A model generated the notes under the pieces. The model had not been told where the DNA came from. It did no database searches and saw only the letters and a list, made by a program, of their open reading frames with translations. A stretch of 64,000 bases of DNA, taken from the NCBI RefSeq assembly GCF_025370935.1, contig NC_133493.1, positions 10,552,891-10,616,890 of the forward strand, in the 5' to 3' direction. The DNA is from Choristoneura fumiferana. Taxonomy: Eukaryota > Arthropoda > Insecta > Lepidoptera > Tortricidae. The stretch's first letter is position 1. The number at the start of each line of letters is the position of its first letter. Made by a program: the position numbers and the translations under genes. This document shows, in pieces, positions 31,089 to 42,957 of this stretch.

Positions 31089-32474
31089 CTAAAATAAGTA
31101 TTTAGTAAATATTTAACCAATTTTAAAGTCCACACAGGCTTATCGCCGCCTGGTGTCTAGGGTGTATTGATCTAATAAATTGTCGCGTGGCAATGTACCG
31201 AACCCTTCAATCACCAGTAGCTTTCATCATCATCAGCTGGAAGACGGTCATTGTTGAACAAAGGTGCACTTAGAACGCCACAATTAATGACAAGACAACT
31301 CGCTGCTTGTTACCTACTTAACAAAAATCGAAATATAATAATAAGTAGGTACTTAGTTATTTTTTGTATTTCATATAAATTCGTTAGTGCTATCTATGTT
31401 ACTATGCTTTCAAAAACAAAAATAGCAGACATTTTATGTATGTGTGTAAACTCTTTATTGTACAAAAGATAAGTAACATACAATTGTCAAAAAAGTGCAA
31501 ATACTTAATGAAATATTTTCTCACACAACTCTTTTTTTTGCTGTTTCCCTATTTGATTATTTGTTTAGCCTTATTATCTATTCATCAGAGCGATCGCTTT
31601 TCCATTTTGTTACGAGTATACCTACTTGAACAAAGGTAAAACACTATGCTATTGTCAAAGGTCGATAATCATACTGTCAATCTGTCGTCTGCGAAGGGGT
31701 GCCTTTGCTTAGCCGCCAAGCATACATCATGACAGTAGGTCAACCAGACAGAATTTTTCTACACTTTAGTTCGAAGTACCATCAGCCAAATATGTGGTCT
31801 AGCATCCTAAAGTTGGCAATCGTTTGCATTTCGTAAAACAATATGTGCAAAACAATGTGCCCTTCGCAAGGTGTAAATTTTTTTTCCTAAAATTATAACA
31901 TTTTATAGCATACTTCTTTTTTTGCATACATATTTTTTTTCCTGAAGCGCTTTTGGTCTATAATTATTGTATAGTTTAATTTTTTATTACAAAATGCTAA
32001 ATCCATAAATTGTTAGATCTAATTAATTGTAGTCTAATGTTCAATGTCGAATGTCAATATCGAAGCGATTAAGAAAACCCAGGTAACATGATTGGTCAAC
32101 TATAGGTTAGGTAAATTTGAGTTCAAATCTGATTTCATTTTTTCAAGCATTATATCTCTGTTGGAAAAAATAAAAATTAGTTACCGCCTCACAAAGTAGA
32201 ACAAATAGAGAAGGTATAACTTAGGTACTGAAGTTTACTGAAGCAAATCGAGAAAGCAAGATATAGGTAGTGCCACGAGAGTTGAAGTGAATGATCACAC
32301 AGCTATATTTCATAAAAGGAGAACAAATGAAATGAATGAGTGAATGTCAAAATCCCGCTGTTTCTGTGCGTGGGTTCTGGTGGCACTACTTATAAATACG
32401 ATCATATCCGAAAAAATATACCTATATGGCAAAACATTATTCATTAGAACATGAAACTACCGTGAGACTCACTC
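31089..32474. other. Intergenic, upstream of gene B
   Basis: Holds a diverged RTE tail (31215-31310) and a LINE end (31436-31500), otherwise nothing. A possible 5' exon of gene B would lie here, but no donor with a fitting exon was found. Confidence 0.4.
31777..31850. repeat. Partial MITE (GTACCATCAGCCAAATA)
   Basis: AGTACCATCAGCCAAATATG and CCTAAAGTTGGCAATCG match one arm of the element at 46395-46572. Confidence 0.5.
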
Positions 32475-32614
32475 ATATTAAATATAATGACCCGGATAAC
32501 TCACGTCTTAAATCGAGTTTAGCTCGACATGTTTCGGGCTACGGATTAGCCCAAAACATTGTCGAGCTAAACTCGATTTAAGACGTGAGTTATCCGGGTC
32601 ATTATATTTAATAT
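32475..32614. repeat. 140-bp near-perfect foldback
   Basis: ATGACCCGGATAACTCACGT at the left is repeated inverted as ACGTGAGTTATCCGGGTCAT at the right, with about 65-bp arms and a loop of 7 bases. Few mismatches, all near the centre. A partial relative is at 56029-56070. Confidence 0.85.
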
Positions 32615-32621
32615 TTATTCA

Positions 32622-33262
32622 TTAGATTGGTTTTTGGAATCTTTTTGTATTTTTTATTTCAAGTCCAAATTTTTGTTACTTTTACGGTCATCCCGTAAAA
32701 CCTTGTACAAGTTGGTACTTCATACTAGAAAATGAAAAAATAAAGAATATGGTGTACCCATACAAGATAATTTAGTCGCAAAAGAGATTATGCACATTGC
32801 AACCTCTTTATCATTACCTATAACGTTAATAACGATATCTCTTGTCCGTATGAGCGGTTAGTTCCAATGGAGTGCTGAAAGTTTCTCGATTTCTGAGGGC
32901 ACAGCATAGATGTCGCTAGTGTCGCTGCTTAAGTGACTAAATAAAAAACAAACAGGCTGAGATACAATACAATACAATACAAATATTCTTATTGCACACC
33001 ATAGAGCAGTAAAAATACTTATAATATAAACACATTCACGGTAGACAATTGGCACGTGGCGTGGCGTGGCGTGGCGTGCGTGGCGTGGCGGTGGGAGATA
33101 TGTGGTGCACAGGAGAAATTCGTGTCTGTACCGTTGTCCAGCGGTGGTGTAGCGGTATAGCACGCGGCACGGAATGCCGAGGACCTGGGTTCGATTCCCA
33201 GCGCTGGTCTTATTTTTCTGGTTTTTCTGTGCATCTATATATCAGTTTGTATTTTCGATATT
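32622..33262 (+). mobile_element. SINE family 2 copies with inserted low-complexity DNA
   Basis: Left piece 32622-32705 (inverted body block CGGTCATCCCGTAAAACC), right piece from 32820 (CGATATCTCTTGTCCGTATG) to the tRNA-like head at 33149-33218 and tail to 33262. Between them lie (AATAC)n and a (GCGTG)n array at 33055-33090. Confidence 0.65.
33055..33090. repeat. (GCGTG)n microsatellite
   Basis: Seven or so GTGGC/GCGTG units with one shortened unit. It makes the 33-kb area locally GC-rich. Confidence 0.8.
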
Positions 33263-34737
33263 ATTCAATAGATCTGATAGTTAAAAAAACTATTATGAAA
33301 TTAAAAGCACCTACTGTTCCATTCTCCTTTACATTCCATTTCTATGGCGTCATGCGAGGTCACTGACCCTCATTACCCCGAGTGCGCAGACGACACATTT
33401 ACGACGAATATTAACGTGCCTCCATCCTCTGTTTCCCGTTATTCGACTTTATGGCCCAGGTAATAAGGGCGAAGACGAACGCATATTATTCGCTCATTTA
33501 CCTAGGGTGATTGTTAGGGTGGATATTAATTAGAGGATACCTACAGGTTTTAATTTTCGTATGTGAGTAACAAGTCGTGGTGGTTTGAGCCACAGTTTCT
33601 TGAGCTAATGGTTGTGGAAAAGCTATTAAATTACGGGAACTATGTTTTCTGTCACTTTGAGATTTGTCACTAAACTGCGATACACTAATTAAAAATATTG
33701 TTTGGATGTGTCCTTTTCTTACGAATTTGTTTTTAATAATTTTCGAATCGAAACGGACACATCCCTAAAATATTTTGAGGACACATCTGGAAAACCTGTT
33801 TTTACAGCTCGGAATCATGGACTGAGTCTCTGACTGAGACCTCCCAAATTATGTTGAAATCGAAGAAGTACAACGGTAGACAGAAATACCCATTTACCTA
33901 TCGGCCAGCCACTTGTTAAACAATGCTCGTGTTGTCCAGGTCTCTTCAACATTAATTAGATAGGTGCTCGGCAATTAATTCAAGTATGCGGTGACGTAAT
34001 GCAGCTTTTTTATAAAATAAACCTAACCTAACCCAAAGTAAATCAAATCGAATTAATAACAATAGAAATATGTTTGGATAATAAGATAAATTGCATTATA
34101 ACAAATGAAAATTATATCAATTGTTGTTATATCCTTCGTCACGCACCGCAGTGCCTCTTAGTGGTTAGTATGATTTCACCTATCTAATAGTATATCAGGG
34201 CTTCCCAAACTTATTTGCACTTTGACGCCCTTGGGACTTAGCCATTTTTTCACGACGCCCCTCAACCCAGTCCCCAAAAATACGTATCAATTTTAGTACT
34301 AGTCTAGCAACAGGTTATCAGAAAAACACTATTTGGACATTTATATTTTTATTAAGAAAAGAACGAAATCATAACATTAGCATGAAAATAAAAAGAGGTC
34401 AACACACGCAACGCCCCTGGGACAATGTCGCGTAACCCCAGGGCGTTCTGTATGTAGGTAAATCCATCTACTCAATCGGGTAACTTTCCTGGAAAAAATA
34501 TTATTCTAATTAATCCATCACCATTTAGATTATCAGAAAGTATTGGACACTTATATTTTGTTTTCATCTCTCCTGTTCGGAAAGTTTAATTTTCATGGGT
34601 AGATAGCCGGGTGGAAAATTGCGTTTTCATCTCTAGGGTGGAAAGTATTTTTTTAAAAAATTTCGGTTAGCCACGCGGACTCGAAGATAATTGAGTTACG
34701 TCAATGACACTTTTTTTTACGTTGCATCTAGATGCAC
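33263..34737. other. No feature recognised
   Basis: Mixed-composition DNA without exon-like frames. GACGCCCCTCAACCCAGTCC near 34255 recurs at 45798, so part of it is an unclassified repeat. Confidence 0.45.
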
Positions 34738-35236
34738 GGCGTGGCCAAGGTGCTTATATACAACACTGGAGGTTGAACGCCGAACATCCGTTTGAAACAA
34801 TAAATTTGATCTTTATTACGTCATGAACATATTCCATCTCTTTCTTTAGTTAGGTTCAGAAAGAGATGGAATATATTAATAAATAAATAAATAAATATCA
34901 CGGGACAATTCACACCAATAGACCTAGTCCCAAAGTAAGCTTAGCAAAGCTTGTGTTATGGGTACTAGGCAACGGATAAATATAATTATATAGATAGATA
35001 CATACTCAAATACATAGTAAACACTCAAGACCCGAGAACAAACATTCGTATTTTCATACAAATATCTGCCCCGACACGGGAATCGAACCCGGGACCTCAA
35101 GCTTCGTAGTCAGGTCGTCTAAAAAGCTATATAAATTTATCTAGATAAATACTCAAAGATTAATAAGTAATAAAGGTCACTTCTTCGTTCGGGGTTCAAC
35201 CTCCAGTTTTGTATATAAGCTCCTTGGTCGCGACCA
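34738..35236. repeat. Inverted repeat enclosing a SINE
   Basis: Arms of about 48 bp at 34738-34787 and 35187-35236 (TGGAGGTTGAACGCCGAAC; GTTCGGGGTTCAACCTCC). A small hairpin (CCATCTCTTTC / GAAAGAGATGG, 34828-34875) and an A-box-less SINE fill the loop. Confidence 0.6.
34878..35120 (-). mobile_element. tRNA-derived SINE, family 1, A box deleted
   Basis: Body and B box are present, but about 23 bases holding the A box between GTAGTCAGG and TCGTC are missing compared with the other copies. It sits in the loop of a larger inverted repeat. Confidence 0.75.
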
Positions 35237-35756
35237 ACTCGATTATTTTTTATAGTCGGCCGTGGCCAGTCGAAAAGGTACTGTTGGAGGTTGGATATTA
35301 GTAAATTCAATTTATTATTATTCTTTTTTTTTAAAGTATTCTACTTTCCTCACAGTCGAAATGAAAAGTAGTGTGTCTTACTCGGGTGAAATTACCCATT
35401 TCCCCTCGAACTATTGGCGCTCTCACTTCGTTAGAGCGCCAGAAATATCTCGGGTGAAATAGGTCACTTTCCACCCTTGGTTATCCATCTACTATTTGTC
35501 AATTAGACAATAAGTCACAAAGATGAAGCACGTCAAAGTTAGGAAGAGAAGGAGGAACTTAAAGGCGGCCTCTAGACAAGCTCTAGAGTCTAGAGCTACT
35601 ACTAGGGACTAGTTGGCTATGTGTATGGTTTACCTGTAATATACTTATTACAGTGCTCGTGTAATAGCTCCGCGCCCGTCGTTAAGGCCACTCAACGGAA
35701 TCGACAGGGCGACACGCAATGCGGTGACCATGGAGTAAACTGTTAGCAGGATTGAC

Positions 35757-36115
35757 AGTACAATCACCTGCATTAATATCTGCCACAGCGGAAAAAATAT
35801 CTAACGCGTCCTACCGGCTCTAGGAATAGAGTCGGACTAGATATTAAGGCTGCGTTTCCACCAAACATGTGCAAGGATGTGTTGCGATTGCGACTAGTTT
35901 TTCATGAACCAATGGGATCGCTTCATTTAACTATCCTCGCACAGCGCACAACACATCTCTAGTGGAAACAGCTAAGCGGAACGAGGCAAGGTAAATGAAG
36001 CGTCTCTATTGGATCATGAATAACACATTCCTCGGAACACATCCTCGCTGATCTCTGGTGGATACGGAGCCTTATGCACGCTTTGTTGTGTCAGATATTG
36101 GTGCTGGTCACTGTA
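35757..36115. mobile_element. MITE (CACCAGCATTAATATC) interrupted by a GGCTGCG MITE
   Basis: Outer element: ATTAATATCTGCCACAGCGG at the left and GATATTGGTGCTGGTCACTG at the right. Inner element 35849-36072: GGCTGCGTTTCCACC to GGTGGATACGGAGCC, inverted ends. The nesting gives the order of insertion. Confidence 0.7.
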
Positions 36116-36439
36116 CTAGATAAGTACTAAAAGGAATTAGTCCCTGACACTAAACTAGAATTAACTATTTCCATCTCTTTCCTGCTTTTACATGTAGTAC
36201 GATATCTTGAGAGAGCAATCGAACCGAATTGCTCCGATCCGAATAGCCCCGATTGATCGACCGGTCGAACGCTTGAACAGTTTTTTGAGTGCGATAGTTG
36301 GAGTGAGAGCGATTTAGCAATAACCCTCCTTCTTCGCAGTCGGGTAAAAAAGAAACGGAATGGTTGTCGTAATGAGAGCCAACCATACATGGACTTCATG
36401 GACTACTAGTGTACTAAATGAACCAAAAGACCGAACTAA

Positions 36440-36662
36440 AGTACAATTCAATAGAATCTGTCAATTTTCTACATATTTAAGACACCCTATCGTTGGCACA
36501 CTTGATTATATATGTCCCTGTTGTTGCAATTATCATCTAAAAGGAATCAAAAAAGAATAATAGTCACATCACAAAGCCTTAGGCAGCCGGGTGTTTATAT
36601 TAGTAGGTTGGAAGTGTCTACAGGATTGTCAGATTCTATTGAATTGGAGGTTAGTGCATTTG
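36440..36662. repeat. Short inverted repeat (CAATTCAATAGAATCTG)
   Basis: A 20-base arm recurs inverted about 170 bp away with one mismatch. Probably an old MITE; ends not defined. Confidence 0.4.
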
Positions 36663-37059
36663 CACGATTGTACCCGTTGGGAGCGATCTGTTCAGTGAAC
36701 AAGCATGCACAATTCCATAGCAGGACAGGGCCACATCTTACTGCTAATATATTAACAAATGTTGTTTATTAATTTCATCACAACACAAGTACCTAAGTAA
36801 TTTACCTATATAGTCCTGTTCCTGGCCAGAACAACATTGGGTAAATAATAGACAATGTCCCTAATACCAGCAACCGTATTGTCACTCTCGCTTATTAGGT
36901 ACGTTACGACTATTTTATAGCGTCTATAACGCACGCGAGCGTTTCCAAGTCGCACGTGGGCGGTGGACGGCAACCCTTATCAGTCTAGCCTCGCGACCAC
37001 TACGTTAGTAATTTGAATGTTATTTGTTTTTGCAACTCGTAATATTTTTGTAATACCAA

Positions 37060-37292
37060 TCCATACTAATATTATAAATGCGAAAGTGTGTGTGTTTGTA
37101 TGTTTATATGTATGTTTGTCCGTTTTTCATGTCGAAACGGAGCCATGGATCGACGTGATTTTTGGCATAGAGATAGTTTGTGGGCCAGAGAGTGACATAG
37201 GCTACTTTTTATCCTGGAAAAATGCATAGTTCCCGAGGGAATAGCGCGCGATAACCGAAATCCACGCGGGCGGAGCCGCGGGCAAAAGCTAG
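37060..37292 (+). mobile_element. Short Helitron, full length
   Basis: 233 bp starting TCCATACTAATATT and ending AAAAGCTAG, with A before and T after. The hairpin before CTAG is kept. Closely resembles the copy at 3273-3492. Confidence 0.85.
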
Positions 37293-37556
37293 TAGGTAAT
37301 AAAACAGGGTGAACACTCGTAAACCTGAGTCTAATTAGTTGTCTTTTTTGTTACCAAAATATTTATTTATTTATTTATTTATTTGGGAAACAAACAGCAT
37401 ATATGACACAGTTGAATATAAATTAATTTAGATGATACATAAGCCAAAACAGTTTCCACTTATAAAGAAATAACATTATTTGTTATTTGTTGTTATATTT
37501 GGAAGTTTCCATTCACATGAACCTTTGAGAAACTATTTCTAACTAGCTAAACCCAG

Positions 37557-37645
37557 TTCATCATCATCATCCAGCCTATATACGTCCCACTGCTGGGCAC
37601 AGGCCTCCTCTCAGAACAAGAGGGCTTGGGTGCTTGCTCAACCCA
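37557..37645 (-). mobile_element. SINE family 3, 3' end fragment
   Basis: CATCATCATCCAGCCTATA and CTGGGCACAGGCCTCCTCTC match only the last 80 or so bases of the family. Confidence 0.65.
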
Positions 37646-38299
37646 GTTGCACTGGCCGTATCTGTTTACTTTTTATTTTTACATAAAACTGACCCGTGAT
37701 TGACCCCTTTAAATGATGAAAAGTGCAGTGCAAGTGAAGTGCAGATGAGGCGAAGGGTGGAAGCCAAAACACTGAAAAAAAATTAAGTAACCTATAACCA
37801 AAATTTTGGTTACTGCTCTACTTACTAAGAACAAAACAGAGTTTTGCTGATTAGTTGAGCTACTGGTAATAATTTGACCATTTAGTTTTACAGACTAATT
37901 TATCTACTGGAAATAAATTGTTCGTCAAATGTTTGCTTTTCTTTCTTTATGGTTTGGCAATTCATTAGTTTACAATTTTACGTGTACAAGTTAGCTCGTA
38001 CCAAAATAACTAAGTACACTCAGGAATGAAATTGGTTGACTGTTCATTGAGCGAATAAAAACGACTTGTTTTATTGACTGTGCGTATAATTATGAATATC
38101 CGGCCGTGGGAGTATTACGTTTGGAACCCAAATAGATTTTTGGCGGCCAACCACCGCTGTGTCGCGTCGCATTTAAATCATTTATAACAAAATGTTAACC
38201 AGGGCTCGTTAAAGTATGATAAATATAATTATCCTATTTTTATCAATAGATACGGACTTTATTAACGCGAAGTCATTAATTATATGTGCAGTGTGTTTT
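37646..38299. other. Upstream of gene C, nothing recognised
   Basis: AT-rich sequence without matched repeats or convincing promoter elements. Confidence 0.4.
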
Positions 38300-38422
38300 A
38301 CTTGCATTATTTTGCAGTGGCGTGTTTTTAACGTAGTCTAGTGCAGTCTCCATCGTATTGGAGAAGAGAGCTGCTGACGTACATATAGCATTTTGTTCAT
38401 AAACAACGCTCAACATCTAAAG
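38300..38422 (+). promoter_or_regulatory. Possible 5' non-coding exon of gene C
   Basis: The stretch before 38422 ends in AAAG followed by GTATGT, a good donor. A CTGCAG acceptor at 38780-38785 lies 39 bases before the coding start of gene C, so a 363-bp intron in the 5' leader is possible. The pyrimidine tract before the acceptor is poor. This is inference without transcript support. Confidence 0.2.
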
Positions 38423-38824
38423 GTATGTATATAATATACCTGCAACACTGAGCAACGGTTGAACAGAATAAATGTGAGAACATTAATTTTCTGACTTCAT
38501 CAAGCCCTTTAACAATACCGAAGCCAAACAGATTACAATAGTTATTAGCAGATTCGACCTTCGTGTTCGCCAACTAGTATACCTAATTGACTGCCGCGGA
38601 CAATGTTTGGAGCAGCAACAGAGTATAATTTTGAATGAAACTGGCGAAGAGAATAGAAGCATTACGTTCCAACGGGCCACCCGGGTACTATTGGATGGAG
38701 TGACGGAGTTCTGGTGAAATAATGATTGAGTTATGATAAAGGAGAATCAGTTCCATTGATGAAAAAAAAATCTGAGAATCTGCAGATACTGACACGGAGA
38801 CATACTTTACCGGCATAAAAATGG

Positions 38825-39726
38825 ATGACTTTGTCACGGACCAATGTTATTACTGTACATAGACAAAACGATACTGAGTTTGTGATGGAAGCGAATGGGA
38901 CTGAAAATACGACATACTACAAAATTACTGAAGATGTTATTATTTTTCGAAAGTTGCTGCTGATTTCTTGGTTATCTACCATAACGTTGTGCATCACAAC
39001 TGTCTCTTTGGGATTGTGTCATGGACGCTGATTGTGAAATGGAGACAGTTCCGGAACTACGTCTTCATCATGGTGTGTTTCGCCGGTTTACTCTTCACCA
39101 TGGTTTCTACACTATCCTTTATCCCTAGCTCGATCTTCTTGGAATTCATCACCATGTTGGGCGTTTCCTCATTCGTCTTCTGGTTGCTGATCACCTCTTT
39201 CATATTCTACGTGGATGTCGTCAGAATATTCAGCTACAATTATGAACACGTCTACTTGAAGAGTGCTGCCTTTGCTTGGGGTATACCCGCGTTGATTCTC
39301 TCTATGGATCATCTCTTTTATATCGATCTAATTGATTGGACAATGATCGCCGTGTCTGTTGTTAGTGTTTCGTTGTACTTAAGAGTGTTGTACACTTTGT
39401 TGCGTCGGGCAAGAGTGAGAGGAAGTTCTCATATGACAATATGGAAAAAGATTAGGGTAGCTACTTTTATTTTTTTAGGAAGCGGGTGTGCTATGATGCT
39501 GCCAGTGCTGCTGGCAAATCAGGTAGGTGTAGAAGGAGTTTCGCTAGAGATCATAGTTTTTATGTTCTTGCTGCAACTTATTGCAATAAACGTGTTGTTT
39601 CTAATGTTAAAGTCGCATAGGAGTCTTTGGAAAGAATATTTACAACGCAGACGTGATAGGAATGAAACAGTGAATAGTCTTAGACGACCGGGTAGCCTGT
39701 TTAGAACAAATGACTCTGAAGCTTGA
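38825..39726 (+). CDS. Gene C: intronless seven-transmembrane receptor, frameshifted in TM1
   Basis: Two overlapping frames encode one 7TM protein. The first (38825-39031) gives a short N-terminus with N-glycosylation sites (NDT, NGT, NTT) and the first half of TM1. The second, open from about 38968 to TGA at 39724-39726, gives the rest of TM1 and TM2 to TM7, then a basic tail. The frames meet near 39005-39020 at TCTTTGGGATTG, where one base seems missing. Landmarks are RQFRNYVFIM before TM2, YVDVVRIF after TM3 and FAWGIPALIL in TM4. The absence of a DRY motif and the AWG-P in TM4 recall secretin/Methuselah-like receptors, but the long ectodomain is absent. The last 14 or so codons and the stop come from a SINE. 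It may be a recent pseudogene or hold an assembly error. Subfamily uncertain. Confidence 0.6.
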
Positions 39727-39800
39727 GATCCCGGCCGGGGCAGATTTGTTTGAAAAATACGAAAGTTTGTTCTTGAGTCTTGGAGGTTTACTATTTATAC
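39683..39800 (+). mobile_element. SINE family 1 fragment forming the 3' end of gene C
   Basis: GACGACCGGGTAGCCTG, TGACTCTGAAGCTTGAG, CGGGGCAGATTTG and TTCTTGAGTCTTGG match the family in order, with a short deletion around the B box. The stop codon of gene C is the TGA inside GCTTGAG. Confidence 0.75.
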
Positions 39801-40721
39801 ATAGATACACCAGCGTTAACTCGCGGCTTAGCTTGCGTGAAGCATAAGAAATGACGGTAGAATTGGAATTCGGGAATTTCACTGAATTCTCATAGTTGTC
39901 AAACTTGTCAATCATTAAATAATGTCAATAGATGTAAATTGTTGTCTTCATAATTACATTGTGTAAAGAACAATTGTGCGTAATATCATACCTACAAGTT
40001 TGTCTCTGCCCCGCGGGAATTTTGCATTTTCCTTCCTTTCTTTTCCAAGATTTTGAATCAGATCTGTAAAAAATTAATCTCTAGGTATACAAAAATATAG
40101 CTGTTGCCCGCAACTCTGTCCGCGGAGAATTTATCCCTATCCCACGGGAACTATTTACTTTTACGAGATAAAACAATTCTATGTCCTTCCCAGGATCTTA
40201 AAATCTACATATCTAGAAAGAAAGAAAGAAAGAAAAGTTTAATCGACAAACTTGTAGGTAGTATACATCAGGTACTTATAATTAATGTTTAATTAAGGTC
40301 TACTTAAAGCTAGCCGAAAGGGCTGCAGCTCAGCAATGCTGAGGTACGGAACCACAGCGCTGATTTTCAGCTGCAGCCAATCTATATTTCGTCTAAATCG
40401 ATGCACGTTTACCTGACGTGTTGAGGTTTGCGGTAACAGTCAGACAGAGACGTTCGTATTTATAATATTAGTAAGGAATGGAGAAAGGATATAAGTATGT
40501 AAATCTGTTGTCCAGTACCTACTCATAATACACAAGCTTTGCTTAGTTTGAGATTATTTTAGTTTGAATTAAATGTTTTGATGTATTGATTTTGCGGTTT
40601 CATTTATACTTATCCATTTGCTCCCCATGACTGTTTACCATGGCATGGATTAATTGCCTCGGAAGTATGTCCTTTAGAACTAATAAAGAATTTTGAAATT
40701 CGGCCCACAATTTGCGGAGCA

Positions 40722-40855
40722 GGAGGGCTACTCCGAAACACGAAACTCGAAGTTTGTGTCGTGCGGTCCCTCTGACACTTAATACTGTTTAATACGAGAG
40801 CGAAAGGGACCGCACGACACGAACTTCGAGTTTCGAGTTTCGTAGTAGCCCTGCT
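40722..40855. repeat. Palindromic MITE (CGAAGTTCGT family), copy 4
   Basis: The longest and cleanest copy: GGGCTACTCCGAAACACGAA and TTTCGAGTTTCGTAGTAGCC arms. Directly followed by a fragment of the AGGCGTCTTTAGCCC element (to 40972). Confidence 0.78.
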
Positions 40856-40972
40856 GAGGCGTCTTTAGCCCATATCTAGGAAGCGCACGGTCAAAATGGA
40901 ATAGGTATTTACTAAGTGTGACACAGTGCCGCGGCCGGCGCCCCTAATACCTACCGCTGCGCCTGTGGCGGA

Positions 40973-41799
40973 GTTTATCGCGTAACAAACATACAAAAAA
41001 ACATACACCCGAATTGAGTACCTCCTCCTTTTTGAAGTCGGTTAAAAAGCAAATTTTGTAAATTCAAGTCAAAAACATCTTAAACAAAGTAGGTAAGCGT
41101 TAGGTTTTATGTTTTAAAAGTGAGTTCCCAAATAAAACAACACTTTACTTAAGTAATGAAATTCTTATTTTACGGATCCCATTAAACTCAAGCCACGTTC
41201 CCTGTCTAAAATGAGGTCTTAAAGTGATACATAGAGGTCCACGTTTCGTCATTCATCTAGTTCCACAGATTTTATATAAACGCCTGGACAATAAACGCGG
41301 CAAAAGCTTTTTATTGTTGCCAAGCGATACGTTGCTAACTATTTTGCAAAGGCGTTAAACGTTCAGGCAACTTCTTACGCCTTTATGACTGTAATTTACT
41401 ATTTAAATTAAAAACTTAGACTATAATACTTTAAAAATTTTGAGCAAAGAAAATTACTATGATTCTTGTGGTAAATTAAAATTAAAACTGCACTTTTTGT
41501 AAGAGTAAGAATACAATAGAAATAATAATCTACACGCGAAGCGGACTAGAAGTAGCTATAAGCCTTATGTTTGGATGTCATCGGTGGATGATAGCCAAGT
41601 TTGGATATGTTTCTCAAAGCGCTTTGGCAGCGTCTCTTTTTTATTGTGGACACAACTGCTGCTCGCCGGATTGTTTCAAAAAGTTTCGTGTTAGGCACGA
41701 GTAGGATTAGCATCAGGATTTTTTGGGCTTTTGGAAATCGAAAGGTTTTCCGTATTTTCATTATAATTAGGTAAATACTTAATTGATAGGATGCAATGA
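40973..41799. other. No feature recognised
   Basis: AT-rich intergenic DNA. The minus-strand open frame at 41546-41899 is low-complexity and partly Helitron-derived. Confidence 0.45.
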
Positions 41800-41945
41800 C
41801 CTTATAAAGCTGAATCGATTTAAATGAAATTTGGTATGGAGATAATTTTAGACACTGGCAAGTACATTGGATAGCTTTTATCATCCCGGAAAATTGCATA
41901 ATTTTCGCGAGATAGTGATGAATTCTTCGCAGACGGTTCAGGCAG
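41800..41945 (+). mobile_element. Helitron internal fragment
   Basis: Matches the body of the family (GAATCGATTTAAATGAAA, CCCGGAAAATTGCATA, TTTTCGCGAGATAG) but lacks both clear ends. Confidence 0.45.
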
Positions 41946-42035
41946 GCTGCACCTGAATTAATGGGCGATTTAAAAAAAAGTATAGTAGAGTAGGTAGTAC
42001 TCTTTCTTTCGTTTTAAGTTTAGGAAAAAATATGG

Positions 42036-42202
42036 TTTTTCCTACTCAGAATAAAGAGCACAATCGATTCCGATCGTTTAAAATAATGTCACTTTTGCGA
42101 CGTTTTTTCATGCACTCAGAGAATGGAGTGACAACTGACTCATAAAATTTCGATCGGAATCGATTGCGCTCTTGATTCTGAGTAGGAAAAATCATATTAA
42201 AA
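42036..42202. repeat. Palindromic MITE (TTTTTCCTACTCAGAAT)
   Basis: Arms with TTTTTCCTACTCAGAAT and GATTCTGAGTAGGAAAAA, then ATCGATTCCGATCG inward; about 165 bp. Confidence 0.7.
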
Positions 42203-42957
42203 AAAAATAATGGGTACTTACATTTTTTTAAACGCCCAAATGAGTAAAAAACCGGTTTACCAAAATGTTTTTATTAAGAGTACTTACTTATCCAGAAAAT
42301 CGATCATCTTCATCTTATTATCATATCAGCCGTGGGACGTTCACTGTTTAATGGGGAAAAAATGGTAATAAAACTTAAGTAAAACATTGACCAGCAAATA
42401 CGCCACTAAGTATTAAATTATACAGTACAAGAGTAACAGACAGACAACCAACCAACAACGGAGTACCTACCTACCTACAAAAAACATGGAAAAATGCAAT
42501 TTTCCAAAACTAAACAATACTCATAAACAAAGGGCAACTTTAAACCTGTTGAATATAAGATTCCCCATATACCCAATTGCCGCGACCTTGTTGGTGGACG
42601 TCCTACGTTGCACTTACCGATCCACGGTCATCATTCGAAAACTTTTCGGCTCCAATGGCCATCAATTCTCCGTGTTATATAACCTACCCTTTGACACTTC
42701 AACGAGCTAATTCGCTTGACTAAGTATGTCGGTGACTCTCGTTCTTCAAGTAACGTATCTCCTCATTTCTGATTAGATCCCGTAGAGCAGACTCTACATA
42801 CAAAATTACCTATTTCTGCATACATTTGAGGGCCAGTTTTTTTGCCGCTCAGTATACAATACGAAAACAATTGACGCGTGGCGTGTGCGATTAATAAGCC
42901 TGCTGTCGGTTATACGATATATGATATACCTACATAACAATATAATAAAGGTATACT

